This document shows, in pieces, positions 26,203-34,612 of a stretch of DNA of 64,000 bases. The notes under the pieces are model-generated. The model was not told the origin of the DNA. It saw only the letters and a list, made by a program, of their open reading frames with translations, and made no database searches. The translations under genes and the position numbers were made by a program. Source of the DNA: Actinoplanes sp. NBC_00393 (GTDB taxonomy: Bacteria > Actinomycetota > Actinomycetes > Mycobacteriales > Micromonosporaceae); NCBI RefSeq assembly GCF_036053395.1, contig NZ_CP107942.1, forward strand, positions 6,218,501-6,282,500, written 5' to 3'. Positions within the stretch are counted from its first letter, which is position 1, and each line of letters opens with the position of its first letter.

Positions 26203-26976
26203 CTATTTAGAAGCCACCACGAAGATACGGCGGAACGGAAAAGCCACGACGCCGTGCCGTTCGGGATGCGTCTCGGCGATTCGGATCGCCAGCTCCGCAC
26301 GGAAGGCCACCCAGTCCTCCTCGTCCAGCGCCGCACGCACCGGGCGCAACGCGGTCCCCTCCATCCAGCGCAGCACGGGGTGATCCTCGCCGGCGGGAGA
26401 GGCGGGCAGCAGGTGCAGATAGGTCGTCTCCCAGGCGTCCACGGCGGCCCCGGCTCCGGTCAGCAACTCCGCGTATCCCGCCGCGTCGTCCACCGGGTCG
26501 GCGCGCAGCAGGCCGTCCAACCGCTCGGCGTAGCGCGGGGCGGCACCCAGCTCACGCACCGCCCGGTGGCCGGGACTGTCGAAGTTGCCGGGCACCTGCA
26601 TCCCGATCCAGGCGCCGGACGGCAACTCGGTCACCCAGCGAACCAGCATCTCCCGGTGGCCGGGCACCCACTGCAGCGCGGCGTTGGTGACCACCACGTC
26701 GACGTCGGGCTCCGGCTGCCACCCGGCGATGTCGCCGAGCCGGAAGTCGACCGGCCCGGGATCGGCCGCGGCCTTCCCGATCATCTCGGGTGACGAGTCG
26801 ATGCCGGTGATCCGGGCCCGCGGCCAGCGCTCGGCGAGCGTCCGGGTCAGCTCGCCGGGGCCGCAGCCGAGGTCGACGACGGCACGCGGATGCTCGGCGC
26901 CGATCTGCCGGACGAGGTCGAAGAACGGCCGGGAACGCTCAGCGCCGAACCGGCGGTACACAGCGGGATCCCACAT
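26203..26976 (-). CDS. tam: Trans-aconitate 2-methyltransferase
   Basis: 257-aa class I SAM methyltransferase. Motif I is VVDLGCGPGELTRTL near residue 34, followed by GIDSSPEMI and DVDVVVTNAALQWV, the pattern of Tam, which esterifies trans-aconitate to protect aconitase. N-terminal WDPAVYRRFGAERSRPFFDLV is also the Tam form. Upstream of the deaminase gene in an apparent two-gene unit, divergent from the aldo/keto reductase. Confidence 0.9.
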   Translation of the reverse strand: MWDPAVYRRFGAERSRPFFDLVRQIGAEHPRAVVDLGCGPGELTRTLAERWPRARITGIDSSPEMIGKAAADPGPVDFRLGDIAGWQPEPDVDVVVTNAALQWVPGHREMLVRWVTELPSGAWIGMQVPGNFDSPGHRAVRELGAAPRYAERLDGLLRADPVDDAAGYAELLTGAGAAVDAWETTYLHLLPASPAGEDHPVLRWMEGTALRPVRAALDEEDWVAFRAELAIRIAETHPERHGVVAFPFRRIFVVASK

Positions 26977-27040
26977 GACTCCCCCTCAAACCGTACGTCC
27001 GTTCTGTTTCAACCTATCAGTCGAGCGGTAGGGTCACGAC

Positions 27041-28018
27041 GTGGAAAAACGAAGCTTTCGGAAGCTGGGCCGCGAGGTCGGCGTGGTCGGTCTCGGTGCC
27101 TGGCAGCTCGGCGCCGACTGGGGCGAGGTCAGCGAGGCGGACGCGCACGCGACCCTGCAGGCCGCCGTCGACGCCGGCGTGACCTTCATCGACACCGCTG
27201 ATGTGTACGGCGACGGCCGCAGCGAGCAGATCATCGGCTCCTTCGTGAAGGACCGTCCCGGCCTCACCGTCTTCACCAAGATGGGCCGCCGGCTGCCGCA
27301 GGAGCCGGCGAACTACCACCTGGACAACTTCCGCGCCTGGACCGACCGTTCCCGCGCCAACCTCGGCGTCGAGACGCTCGACCTGGTGCAGCTGCACTGC
27401 CCGCCCACCCCGGTCTACTCCTCCGACGAGGTCTTCGACTCGCTCGACACCCTCGTGCAGGAGAAGCGGATCGCGGCGTACGGCGTGAGTGTCGAACGCG
27501 TCGACGAGGCGCTCACCGCGATCGCCCGGCCCGGCGTGGCCAGCGTCCAGATCATCCTGAACGCGTTCCGGCTCAAGCCGCTCGAGCGGGTCCTGCCGGC
27601 CGCTGCCGAGGCCGGGGTCGGCATCATCGCCCGGGTCCCGCTCGCCAGCGGCCTGCTCTCCGGGCGGTACGACGAGAACACCACGTTCGCCGCGGACGAC
27701 CACCGCAACTACAACCGGCACGGCGAGGCGTTCGACGTCGGCGAGACGTTCTCCGGGGTGGACTTCCGGACCGGTCTCGAGGCGGTCCGCCGGCTGCGCC
27801 CGCTGGTTCCGGAGGGCGCCACGATGGCGCAGTTCGCGCTCCGCTGGATCATCGATCAGCCCGCGGTCACCGTGGTGATCCCCGGCGCCCGTAATCCGGA
27901 GCAGGCCCGGGCCAACGCGGCAGCCGCCGATCTGTCACCGCTCGCACCGGAAACCCGGGAAACGATCTCCGCGGTCTACGATGAGTTGATTCGCCCCCAG
28001 GTGCACGACAAATGGTGA
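27041..28018 (+). CDS. Aldo/keto reductase
   Basis: 325-aa NADPH-dependent oxidoreductase of the AKR superfamily. Catalytic tetrad visible: D51 and Y56 in FIDTADVYGDG, K80 in VFTKMG and H119 in LVQLHCPP. C-terminal NADPH-binding segment is TVVIPGARNPEQARAN. The GTG start lies 6 nt after TAGGGT, which would fit a leaderless transcript, though AGGG could also serve as ribosome site. Substrate unknown. The next small gene overlaps its stop. Confidence 0.92.
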   Translation: MEKRSFRKLGREVGVVGLGAWQLGADWGEVSEADAHATLQAAVDAGVTFIDTADVYGDGRSEQIIGSFVKDRPGLTVFTKMGRRLPQEPANYHLDNFRAWTDRSRANLGVETLDLVQLHCPPTPVYSSDEVFDSLDTLVQEKRIAAYGVSVERVDEALTAIARPGVASVQIILNAFRLKPLERVLPAAAEAGVGIIARVPLASGLLSGRYDENTTFAADDHRNYNRHGEAFDVGETFSGVDFRTGLEAVRRLRPLVPEGATMAQFALRWIIDQPAVTVVIPGARNPEQARANAAAADLSPLAPETRETISAVYDELIRPQVHDKW

Positions 28019-28248
28019 ACAATGAAGCCGAGACGCCGCGATTGCGGGGCTGGCTGACGATGTCTCTCGGCCTGCTGGGGATGGTGCTCGGTGCGGTGTG
28101 GACGCTTCAGGGTCTGGATTTCCTCACCGACAGCCTGATGAGCGGTGAGCCGATCTGGGCGATCGCCGGTGGCGGGCTGTTCGTGGCCGGCCTGGTGCTG
28201 GTGGTCATCGGGATGCGCCGCCGGTCGGCCGGTTACCCGCAGGGCTGA
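28012..28248 (+). CDS. Small two-span membrane protein
   Basis: 78-aa product with two hydrophobic segments (MSLGLLGMVLGAVWTLQGL and AIAGGGLFVAGLVLVVIGM) and a basic C-terminus RRRSAGYPQG. The ATG overlaps the last codons of the reductase by 7 bp, so it is translationally coupled. Similar small membrane proteins are common in actinobacteria but have no assigned function. Confidence 0.75.
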   Translation: MVNNEAETPRLRGWLTMSLGLLGMVLGAVWTLQGLDFLTDSLMSGEPIWAIAGGGLFVAGLVLVVIGMRRRSAGYPQG

Positions 28249-28259
28249 CCAGACGCAAA

Positions 28260-28292
28260 TGGCCCCGCAACCTCGATGAGGATGCGGGGCCA
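28260..28292. terminator. Bidirectional hairpin between convergent genes
   Basis: TGGCCCCGCA (28260-28269) and TGCGGGGCCA (28283-28292) form a perfect 10-bp stem, 11 bp after the small membrane gene and 62 bp beyond the cold-shock gene's stop. Confidence 0.7.
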
Positions 28293-28354
28293 AATGGTCG
28301 GGCCGGCCTCCGCCAGGCGGCCGGCGTGCCGGTCTCACGACCGGCGGTTTGGTC

Positions 28355-28558
28355 TCAGAGCGGGCGAACCTGCTCCGCCTGCGGGCCCTTCTGGCCCTGG
28401 GCGATCTCGAACTCCACCCGCTGGTTCTCTTCCAGAGTGCGGTAGCCGCTCGTCTGGATGGCCGAGAAGTGGACGAACACGTCAGCACCCCCGCCGTCGA
28501 CGGTGATGAAGCCGAAGCCCTTGTCTGCGTTGAACCACTTCACGGTTCCTTGCGCCAT
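28355..28558 (-). CDS. csp: Cold shock protein
   Basis: 67-aa CspA-type single-strand nucleic acid chaperone. RNP1 is KGFGFITV and RNP2 is VFVHFSAI; start [14 protein letters not shown] and length are typical. ATG follows GAAGGAGAG. The upstream 340 bp without another gene may hold a long 5' leader, as in many cold-shock genes. Confidence 0.96.
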   Translation of the reverse strand: MAQGTVKWFNADKGFGFITVDGGGADVFVHFSAIQTSGYRTLEENQRVEFEIAQGQKGPQAEQVRPL

Positions 28559-28831
28559 GCTGAACTCTCCTTCTGAAAATGCCGGCCCGCCCAACCGCGG
28601 CAGCGCGGGGCCGATGACCGTTTTCGAGCAGCGGCGCCGCGAGGCGGCCCTTTCAGAGGACGTCTCCTCCCCCCGACCTCGTGACACGTCCCGACCCTCC
28701 CGGGAAGGGCCGATGTCCCGCGGTCAAGCGGAAGCAGCGAACCACGTACGCAAAAACTGGCCACACTGTACCCGAAAAACGGGCCGTAAAGCTGCCCCTC
28801 GTAAGAATCCAATAATGGGTGGCCGATATGG
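28559..28831 (-). promoter_or_regulatory. Long region upstream of the cold-shock gene
   Basis: No gene is supported here. Several A/T-rich patches (around 28750-28830) on an otherwise GC-rich background would fit a promoter and long 5' leader for csp. A TACAGT (TANNNT) on the minus strand near 28770 is a possible -10, without a clear -35. Confidence 0.35.
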
Positions 28832-28866
28832 AAAAGGCCCCCCACTTCGTGGTGACGAAGCGGGGG
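28832..28866 (-). terminator. Intrinsic terminator of the Holin-X/DUF3618/DUF4235 operon
   Basis: On the minus strand CCCCCGCTTCGT pairs with ACGAAGTGGGGG (one mismatch) around a 4-nt loop and is followed by CCTTTTCC. It lies 35 bp past the DUF4235 stop. Confidence 0.75.
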
Positions 28867-28900
28867 AACCGGCAAGACTCCTGTCGATACGGAAGATGAT

Positions 28901-29173
28901 CTAGTCGGGCCACGTCCCGGTCAGTTTCTGGGTCCCGATCGCGCTGCCACGGTGGACCGCCGCCTTCACCACAGCGAAGATGGCGCCCTGCAACGCGGCC
29001 GCCGCCAGGATCTCGGTCCAGCCGCGATCCGGGTCGCCGGCGTCCGGTGCGTCGTCGTCACCGGAGACCACCTTCCACGCCTCCTTGAACAGGAAGCCGG
29101 CCACCGCACCGGCGGCCAGACCCAGTCCGACGTTCACCGGCTTCAATGCCAGCTTGCTCAACTTGCCCGCCAT
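28901..29173 (-). CDS. DUF4235 family membrane protein
   Basis: 90-aa protein matching the DUF4235 pattern: a GxxxG-rich first hydrophobic segment (VGLGLAAGAVAGFLFKEAWKVVSG), a short acidic stretch (DDDAPDAGDPDRGW), and a second helix (ILAAAALQGAIFAVVKAAV) ending in the LTGTWPD motif. Its ATG shares one base with the stop of the DUF3618 gene. Third gene of a conserved actinobacterial envelope operon of unknown function. Confidence 0.85.
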   Translation of the reverse strand: MAGKLSKLALKPVNVGLGLAAGAVAGFLFKEAWKVVSGDDDAPDAGDPDRGWTEILAAAALQGAIFAVVKAAVHRGSAIGTQKLTGTWPD

Positions 29174-29538
29174 CAACGCCTCCCTCGGACGATCAGGATG
29201 ACACCGACCACTGCCGCGACACCGGCGAACACCAGCACAGCGGGAAACGGATTCGCTCGCACCCGTGTGCCGGCCTCGTGGGCCAGCTCGCCCGGCGAGG
29301 TCTCCCGGACCTTCTCGGTGGCACCGAAAGCCGCCTCGCGCACCCGGCCGGTCACCGCGGCCGCCTGCGTCAGCACCCGCTCCTTGGTCTGCTCGACCTG
29401 CTCCCTGGCGCGCGCCTTGACGTCCGCCCGGGCAGCCAGCGCCTGCACCGTCTCACCGAGATCGGCGCGGGTCTGCTTTATCTCCTCCCGCAGCACCGCC
29501 AGATCCGGCTTCGCCGCGGAACCATTCTTGTCACTCAT
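29173..29538 (-). CDS. DUF3618 family protein
   Basis: 121-aa protein with the DUF3618 N-terminal helix (LAVLREEIKQTRADLGETVQALAARADVK, seen around residues 14-42), a long amphipathic stretch and one C-terminal span (AVLVFAGVAAVVGVILIV) ending RGRR. Overlaps the Holin-X gene stop by 4 bp (ATGA) and the DUF4235 start by one base. Confidence 0.88.
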   Translation of the reverse strand: MSDKNGSAAKPDLAVLREEIKQTRADLGETVQALAARADVKARAREQVEQTKERVLTQAAAVTGRVREAAFGATEKVRETSPGELAHEAGTRVRANPFPAVLVFAGVAAVVGVILIVRGRR

Positions 29539-29990
29539 GCCCGGCTACGCTCCTTGACCGCCTGCTTCACCTCGTCGACATCGGCCTTCAGGTTCTGGAT
29601 CGCCGCCTGCGGCTCGGGCGGGGTCGCCCGGCGCAGCTGGCTCCGGCCCAGCAGGGCGAGCACCCCGGCCACCGCGAAGAGCACGACGGTGACGATGAGG
29701 GCCGCCAGCCAGAGGTCCAGGAAGAGATCCAGCACGATGACCAGTGTGGCGATGAGAGCGCCTACGCCGTACCCGGCGAGCACGCCCGCGCCACCGAACA
29801 AGCCGGCGCCGATACCGGCGTGCTTGCCCTTCTCGGCGAGCTCCGCCTTGGCGAGCGTCAGCTCGTCGCGCACGAGACGACTGAGTTGTTCGCTCGCGCG
29901 CTGCACCAGCTCCGCCGTGGACTGCTCGGAGAGCGGCTTGGCGGGAGTGGTGCTCAAGGCGACGGGAGCACCGTTCAAGACATCGGCCAT
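29535..29990 (-). CDS. Phage_holin_3_6 (Actinobacterial Holin-X) family protein
   Basis: 151-aa membrane protein with an N-terminal amphipathic helix (STAELVQRASEQLSRLVRDE), two strong spans (LFGGAGVLAGYGVGALIATL and WLAALIVTVVLFAVAGVLAL) and a charged C-terminal helix. Despite the family name it is a chromosomal envelope gene, first of a coupled three-gene operon with DUF3618 and DUF4235; no phage genes are nearby. Confidence 0.88.
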   Translation of the reverse strand: MADVLNGAPVALSTTPAKPLSEQSTAELVQRASEQLSRLVRDELTLAKAELAEKGKHAGIGAGLFGGAGVLAGYGVGALIATLVIVLDLFLDLWLAALIVTVVLFAVAGVLALLGRSQLRRATPPEPQAAIQNLKADVDEVKQAVKERSRA

Positions 29991-30079
29991 CGTGTCCCCC
30001 TTTCCGTGTGATCGGGGTATGCCCTGATCACGACCGGCTCAATCCTCGCTGTCCGGGGCAAGCGGCGCCGTATCGCCGG

Positions 30080-31252
30080 TCACGGACGTGTTGTCAGGGA
30101 TCCGTCCGGTCCGCCGAAGGCCACCCCGCGCCCGTCGCCGTCGTCGCCGCCGCTGAACACCCTGGCCGCGTCCGAAGAGGCGCCCAGATCGGCCCGGTGG
30201 ATCGGGCGGTCCTTGCCCGTCCGCGTGGGCGCCGACTCGACCTCGGCGCGCAACCGCGGCACCGAGGCGCGCTGATGTTCCCAGATCCAGGCGACGAGCC
30301 GTTCCCGTACCAGGCAGCGCAGATCCCAGAGGGCGCCCGCGTCGGCGGCGCTCATCAGTGCCCGCAGCCGCAGGTTCCCGTCGATCGCGCCGGTCACCTG
30401 CAGCACGCAGACCCGGCCGTCCCACAGATCGGTGCTCTCACAGACCCGCTGCAACTCGGCGCGCAGCGGCTCGACCGGGGTGGACCAGTCCACGTCGATC
30501 TCGGCGGTGCCGAGCACCGCCGACCCGGTACGCGTCCAGTTCTGGAACGGTTTCGTGGTGAAGTACGACGTCGGCAGAATGAGCCGCCGGTCGTCCCAGA
30601 TCTGCACCACGACCACGGTCAGGGTGATCTCCTCGATCCGGCCCCATTCGTTCTCGACCACGACCACGTCGTCCACCCGGATCGCATCGCTGAAAGCGAG
30701 CTGGATCCCGGCGAAAACGTTGCCGAGCGTGCTCTGCGCGGCCAGTGCCGCGACCACGCTGATCAGTCCGGCCGAGGCGAGCAGGCTGGCGCCGAGCGCC
30801 CGGATGTCCGGGAACGTCATGAGCATGACGCCGACGGCCAGCACCACGATGGCGGCGACGGTGACCCGGCGCAGCATCACCACCTGGGTCTTGATCCGCC
30901 GGTGCTTGCGGTTGTCCGGCACATCGGTACGCCAGCGGGCGAGCGCCACGTCCTCCATCACCAGCAGCATCGCGCCGACCAGCCAGGCGAAGGCGGCGAT
31001 GCAGAGCAGGACGAGCGTGTGCATCACGCCGCCGCGGTACGGGAACTCGCCGCCGAAGACCCGGATCGCCTGCTGTACGGAGAGCAGGGTGACCGCAGTC
31101 AGGAACGGACGGTGGACCTTCGTCGCCAGGTCGGCGGCGAGCGGTGACTTTCTCCCGAGCCGGACCATCACCCGATGTGCGATCTCGACGAGGACGATCG
31201 CCGCGCCGGCCGCGATCAGGACGGCGAGCAGGGCGGTCATAACGCTGGACAC
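30080..31252 (-). CDS. MscS-family mechanosensitive ion channel
   Basis: 390-aa membrane channel protecting against hypo-osmotic shock. Four hydrophobic N-terminal segments are followed by the pore helix (LGASLLASAGLISVVAALAAQ) and the MscS beta domain (FSDAIRVDDVVVVENEWGRIEEITLTVVVVQ, LPTSYFTTKPFQNWTR). The C-terminal 60 residues are disordered (ASSDAARVFSGGDDGDGRG). GTG at 31252 has AGGAAGG upstream; an ATG four codons later is possible. Confidence 0.93.
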   Translation of the reverse strand: MSSVMTALLAVLIAAGAAIVLVEIAHRVMVRLGRKSPLAADLATKVHRPFLTAVTLLSVQQAIRVFGGEFPYRGGVMHTLVLLCIAAFAWLVGAMLLVMEDVALARWRTDVPDNRKHRRIKTQVVMLRRVTVAAIVVLAVGVMLMTFPDIRALGASLLASAGLISVVAALAAQSTLGNVFAGIQLAFSDAIRVDDVVVVENEWGRIEEITLTVVVVQIWDDRRLILPTSYFTTKPFQNWTRTGSAVLGTAEIDVDWSTPVEPLRAELQRVCESTDLWDGRVCVLQVTGAIDGNLRLRALMSAADAGALWDLRCLVRERLVAWIWEHQRASVPRLRAEVESAPTRTGKDRPIHRADLGASSDAARVFSGGDDGDGRGVAFGGPDGSLTTRP

Positions 31253-31321
31253 GGACCTTCCTCTCCACGAACGGACTTGTGCCAGCGACTCAGCTTGCCC
31301 GTCCGGGGTCCGTGAACGCCA

Positions 31322-31361
31322 GTAGCGGCGGATGTCGGAGATACCTCACATCCGCCGCTAC
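31322..31361 (-). terminator. Perfect 14-bp hairpin after the DUF1206 gene
   Basis: GTAGCGGCGGATGT (31322-31335) and its exact complement (31348-31361) flank a 12-nt loop, 13 bp past the DUF1206 stop and before the MscS gene on the same strand. No T-tract. Confidence 0.65.
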
Positions 31362-31374
31362 CGGGCGTGTCGCT

Positions 31375-32199
31375 TCAGATCTTGCGGTACTTCGCCTGCG
31401 CGATGCAGTAGACACCGAAGGCCGCGATACCGAGACCGATCAGCGCGAGCAGCCAGACACCCCAGGAGTAGGAGGCCAGCGTCTTGAGCGCGGCGTCCAG
31501 ACCACGGGCCTTCTCCGGGTCGTAGTTCACGGCGGCGGTCACCACGAGCAGGCCGGCGATCGCGTACGCGATCCCCTTGGAGGTGTAGCCGGCCACCCCC
31601 ATCTTGATGATCGGCTCACGGGTCGAGGCGGTCATCTGCTGGGTGTTCAGGTGCTTGACGAACTTGCGCTTCCAGCCGTAGTAGGCCATGCCGATACCGA
31701 TGCCGAGCACGGTGAGCCCGATCAGGCCGACCAGCCAGCGGCCGCCCGGGGAGTCCATCAGACCGGCGGTCGCGCTGGCGTTGCTGTCACCCATCGACGC
31801 GTCGGCGCCCTGCACGACCTTGACCGCGGTCCAGGCCAGGTAGGCGTAGAGCACCGCGCGGGCGCCGGAGAGGACACGCTCGGCCATCGCGGTGCGGTCG
31901 CGCGGACCGCTCTCGCCGATGGCCGCCTCGAACGCCTGCCAGATCGCCATGGCGGCCAGGCCGATGGCGATCACGATCAGCAGCGTCTTGCCGTAGGACT
32001 GACGGGCCAGGGTCTGCAGAGCACCCGACTGGTCGGTGTCCTGCTTGGAGCCGGCGAAGGCGACCTGCCACGCGATCCAGGCGAAGAGCAGGTGGATGAT
32101 GCCGTATCCGATGAACCCGCCCCGGGCCAGGTACTCCAGGGGCTTGCTCTCGGCGGCACGAGATGCGGTGTACTTGACGTTCGAAGCTGCGGATGACAT
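31375..32199 (-). CDS. DUF1206 family membrane protein
   Basis: 274-aa integral membrane protein of three repeated two-span units, each opening with a Gly-Tyr pattern (ARGGFIGYGIIHLLFAWIAW; ARAVLYAYLAWTAV; VAGYTSKGIAYAIAGLLVV), the DUF1206 layout. The ATG at 32199 (MSSAASNVKY) has GGGG upstream. Function unknown in the family. Lies between a lipoprotein gene and the MscS gene, same strand. Confidence 0.9.
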   Translation of the reverse strand: MSSAASNVKYTASRAAESKPLEYLARGGFIGYGIIHLLFAWIAWQVAFAGSKQDTDQSGALQTLARQSYGKTLLIVIAIGLAAMAIWQAFEAAIGESGPRDRTAMAERVLSGARAVLYAYLAWTAVKVVQGADASMGDSNASATAGLMDSPGGRWLVGLIGLTVLGIGIGMAYYGWKRKFVKHLNTQQMTASTREPIIKMGVAGYTSKGIAYAIAGLLVVTAAVNYDPEKARGLDAALKTLASYSWGVWLLALIGLGIAAFGVYCIAQAKYRKI

Positions 32200-32239
32200 G
32201 GCCCCAATGTGACCGAACGCGCCGTCCGCCAAACTTCGG

Positions 32240-32569
32240 TTACGGACGCGACACCTCTATCTGAATCTGGTCCGCCGTCACGCTCTCCAGCTGGACCTGC
32301 AGTCCGCCCACGTCGACCGCCTGCTGGCCCTTGGTGAGCTGGATCTGCTCGCCGGCCACGTCCAGGGTCACGGTGTTCTCGTCGGCGCTGACGAATTTCG
32401 CCTCCACACCGAGCACGTTCACGCTGGCGTTGGTCTCCCGGGCGATGGAGACCGTGCACTGGTCGAGTCCGCAGCTCACGTCCTCACTGCACCCGGTGAG
32501 GAGCGCGAGGCCGAAGGCGGCGGAGGCGAAGGCGGCGACGACACGGCGGCGGGGCTTGGAGATCAACAC
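32240..32569 (-). CDS. Small lipoprotein
   Basis: 109-aa product with a basic N-terminus, hydrophobic core and lipobox LLTGC (C27), followed by a mature part with two further cysteines (SCGLDQC) and alternating beta-like segments (VNVLGVEAKFV, VTLDVAGEQIQL, IQIEV). GTG at 32569 or TTG at 32566 could start it; GGGTGG precedes. No known family recognised. Divergent from the GNAT gene. Confidence 0.75.
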   Translation of the reverse strand: MLISKPRRRVVAAFASAAFGLALLTGCSEDVSCGLDQCTVSIARETNASVNVLGVEAKFVSADENTVTLDVAGEQIQLTKGQQAVDVGGLQVQLESVTADQIQIEVSRP

Positions 32570-32611
32570 CCACCCAACGGTACGCGAAGACGGCAAATCT
32601 AAGCTGGTCGA

Positions 32612-32893
32612 ATGAGTGACTACGTGGTCCAGGACAACCCCGCCCGGCACCGGTTCGAGCTGCTCGTGGAGGGCGAGGTCGGCGCGCTCGCGACCTACCA
32701 TGTGCGCGACGGCGCGGTCATGATCCTGCACACCGAGACGGCCCCGGAGATGCAGGGCCGCGGCCTGGCGTCGGAGCTGGCCCGGCAGACCCTGGACCAG
32801 CTCCGGGAGCGCGGCGACCGGGTGATCCCGTCGTGCCCGTTCTTCGCCCGCTACATCAACGAGCACCCGGAGTACGCCGACCTCGTGAAGTGA
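32612..32893 (+). CDS. GNAT-like N-acetyltransferase (YjdJ type)
   Basis: 93-aa compact acetyltransferase of the Gcn5-like YjdJ group. Acetyl-CoA loop is PEMQGRGLASELA near residue 53; the end has the group's SCPFFARYINEHPEYADLV. TAAGCT lies 6 nt before the ATG, so a leaderless transcript is likely. Its stop abuts the converging GH3 gene. Confidence 0.9.
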   Translation: MSDYVVQDNPARHRFELLVEGEVGALATYHVRDGAVMILHTETAPEMQGRGLASELARQTLDQLRERGDRVIPSCPFFARYINEHPEYADLVK

Positions 32894-32894
32894 T

Positions 32895-34472
32895 TCAGGC
32901 AGCCACCGGCTGGGCCGCCGGCTCCGGGACGTCCACCCCGGCGATGATCTCGGCCGCGGCCCGTCCGAGCGCCCGGGTCGCGCCGTATGTCGCAATGTGC
33001 ACGCCACCCAGCACGGTCTCCGGGATGCCCATCTCCACCACGATCGCGTCCGGCCGCAGCTCCAGCACGCGGGTCAGCGTCTCGGCGATCCACGGGTGCC
33101 GGTGCACGTCCCGGACCACCAGCACGACCGGCCGCTCGGCGGCGCCGGCCAGCACCGGCTCGGCCGGGTCGGCCAGACCGGCCAGGTCGTCGGCGGTCAA
33201 CCGGCGCGACGTGGTGCCGGGCAGCAGGTCGGCCAGCGGCGCACCGAGTCCCCAGGGCGTCTCGCTGCCGATCGCGATGTTGCGCGGCGGGGCGAACTCG
33301 ACCACGTGCGGCACCCCGGTGACCGGCAGGGTGCGACGGTCGTCCGCGACGGTCACCTTGATCGCCTTGCGCGCGGCGGCGAAACCGACCGCCGAGCCGC
33401 GGGAGCCGAGGACGGCCACCTCGTTCCCGGCCGCGGCGTCAGCGATGGCGCGGGCCCCGGTCTCGGTCTGCCGCGCGGTGGTCCAGGCGGCGAGCCGGCG
33501 GACCCGGGCGACCGCGTCCCGCAGCCGCTCCTCGGCGAGCTCACCGCTGCGGACGGCATCCACGATCGCGTCGCGCAGCCGGGACGCGGTCTCCTCGTCG
33601 GCGTGGTCACCGCCGACGCAGATCGCGTCGACCCCGGCGGCCAAGGCCCGGACCGTGGCGCCGGCCAGGCCGTAGCGGCGGCGTACGCCCTGCATCTCGA
33701 TGCCGTCGGTGACGATCAGGCCCTCGAAGCCCAGCTGCTCGCGGAGCAGCCCGGTCAGGATCGGCCGGCTCAGCGTGGCCGGAAGTTCCGCATCGTACGC
33801 CGGGATGAGTAGGTGGCCGGTCATCACGACCTGAGCGCCGGCGGCGATGGCGGCCCGGAACGGGACCAGCTCACAGGCCTCCAGCTCGGCGATGCTCTTC
33901 GCGATGAGCGGCACGTCGTGGTGTGAGTCGACGGCGGTGTCACCGTGACCGGGGAAGTGCTTGGCGCAGCCGGCCACGCCGGACTCCTGCAGCCCGCGGA
34001 TGAAGGCGGCGGTGTGCCGGGCGACCAGTTGGGGTTCGGCGCCGAATGCGCGTACCCCGATGACCGGATTGCCGGGGTTGTTGTTGACGTCCGCGTCCGG
34101 TGCGTAGTCCAGGGTGATGCCGGCGTCGGCCAGCTCCCGGCCGAGATCACGGGCGACCGCCTCGGTCAGCTCCGGGTCGTCGATCGCACCGAGCGCCAGG
34201 TTGCCCGGGCGGGAACTGCCGAGCCGCGACTCGAACCGGGTGACGTCACCGGCCTCCTCGTCGATGGCCACGATCACGTCGGGATTCTCGGCGCGCAGCT
34301 GTGCGGTCAGCGCGGCCACCTGGGCCGCCGTCTCGACATTGCGGGCGAAGAGGGCGACGCCCCCGAGTCCCTCCCCGAGCCACCGGCGAACCCAGTCCGG
34401 TGCGGAGGTGCCGACGAACCCCGGCTGCAGAACCGCAGCGGCGAGTTCCGGCAGATCGCCGTGATTGGACAT
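32895..34472 (-). CDS. Glycoside hydrolase family 3 (NagZ-like beta-N-acetylhexosaminidase)
   Basis: 525-aa GH3 enzyme, probably releasing GlcNAc from cell-wall or chitin fragments. The NagZ-type His/Asp dyad loop KHFPGHGDTAVDSHHDVP is present around residue 175, and the nucleophile Asp is in LIVTDGIEMQG. Beyond the TIM barrel there is an alpha/beta C-terminal domain, as in two-domain actinobacterial members. ATG 34472 is favoured over 34499 because GGAGG and GGGGG lie upstream. No signal peptide, so cytoplasmic. Confidence 0.9.
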   Translation of the reverse strand: MSNHGDLPELAAAVLQPGFVGTSAPDWVRRWLGEGLGGVALFARNVETAAQVAALTAQLRAENPDVIVAIDEEAGDVTRFESRLGSSRPGNLALGAIDDPELTEAVARDLGRELADAGITLDYAPDADVNNNPGNPVIGVRAFGAEPQLVARHTAAFIRGLQESGVAGCAKHFPGHGDTAVDSHHDVPLIAKSIAELEACELVPFRAAIAAGAQVVMTGHLLIPAYDAELPATLSRPILTGLLREQLGFEGLIVTDGIEMQGVRRRYGLAGATVRALAAGVDAICVGGDHADEETASRLRDAIVDAVRSGELAEERLRDAVARVRRLAAWTTARQTETGARAIADAAAGNEVAVLGSRGSAVGFAAARKAIKVTVADDRRTLPVTGVPHVVEFAPPRNIAIGSETPWGLGAPLADLLPGTTSRRLTADDLAGLADPAEPVLAGAAERPVVLVVRDVHRHPWIAETLTRVLELRPDAIVVEMGIPETVLGGVHIATYGATRALGRAAAEIIAGVDVPEPAAQPVAA

Positions 34473-34499
34473 GAGCCCCCGTACCTCCGATAGATCCAT

Positions 34500-34519
34500 G
34501 AACGTCGATGTGAACGTTC
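34500..34519. promoter_or_regulatory. Inverted repeat upstream of the GH3 gene
   Basis: GAACGT (34500-34505) and ACGTTC (34514-34519) are inverted arms separated by 8 bp, 28 bp before the GH3 start. A TTGACT on the minus strand (34567-34562) could be the -35 of the same promoter. Candidate operator; regulator unknown. Confidence 0.35.
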
Positions 34520-34600
34520 TCCCCCGTCCGGGGACCTATGGTCACACCCGTTCCGAGCTTTAGTCAACAAACCTTTCTATTAACTCTGTCTAAAGCCCGA

Positions 34601-34606
34601 TACGAT
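34601..34606 (+). promoter_or_regulatory. -10 element for a leaderless small gene
   Basis: TACGAT fits TANNNT and ends 6 nt before the ATG at 34613, the spacing expected for leaderless transcription. The -35 region is poorly conserved. Confidence 0.45.
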
Positions 34607-34612
34607 CCACCG

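Noticed and set aside
29535..29990. Prophage, suggested by the holin family name
   Set aside because: No capsid, integrase, lysin or attachment sites around; the family is a chromosomal actinobacterial envelope family.
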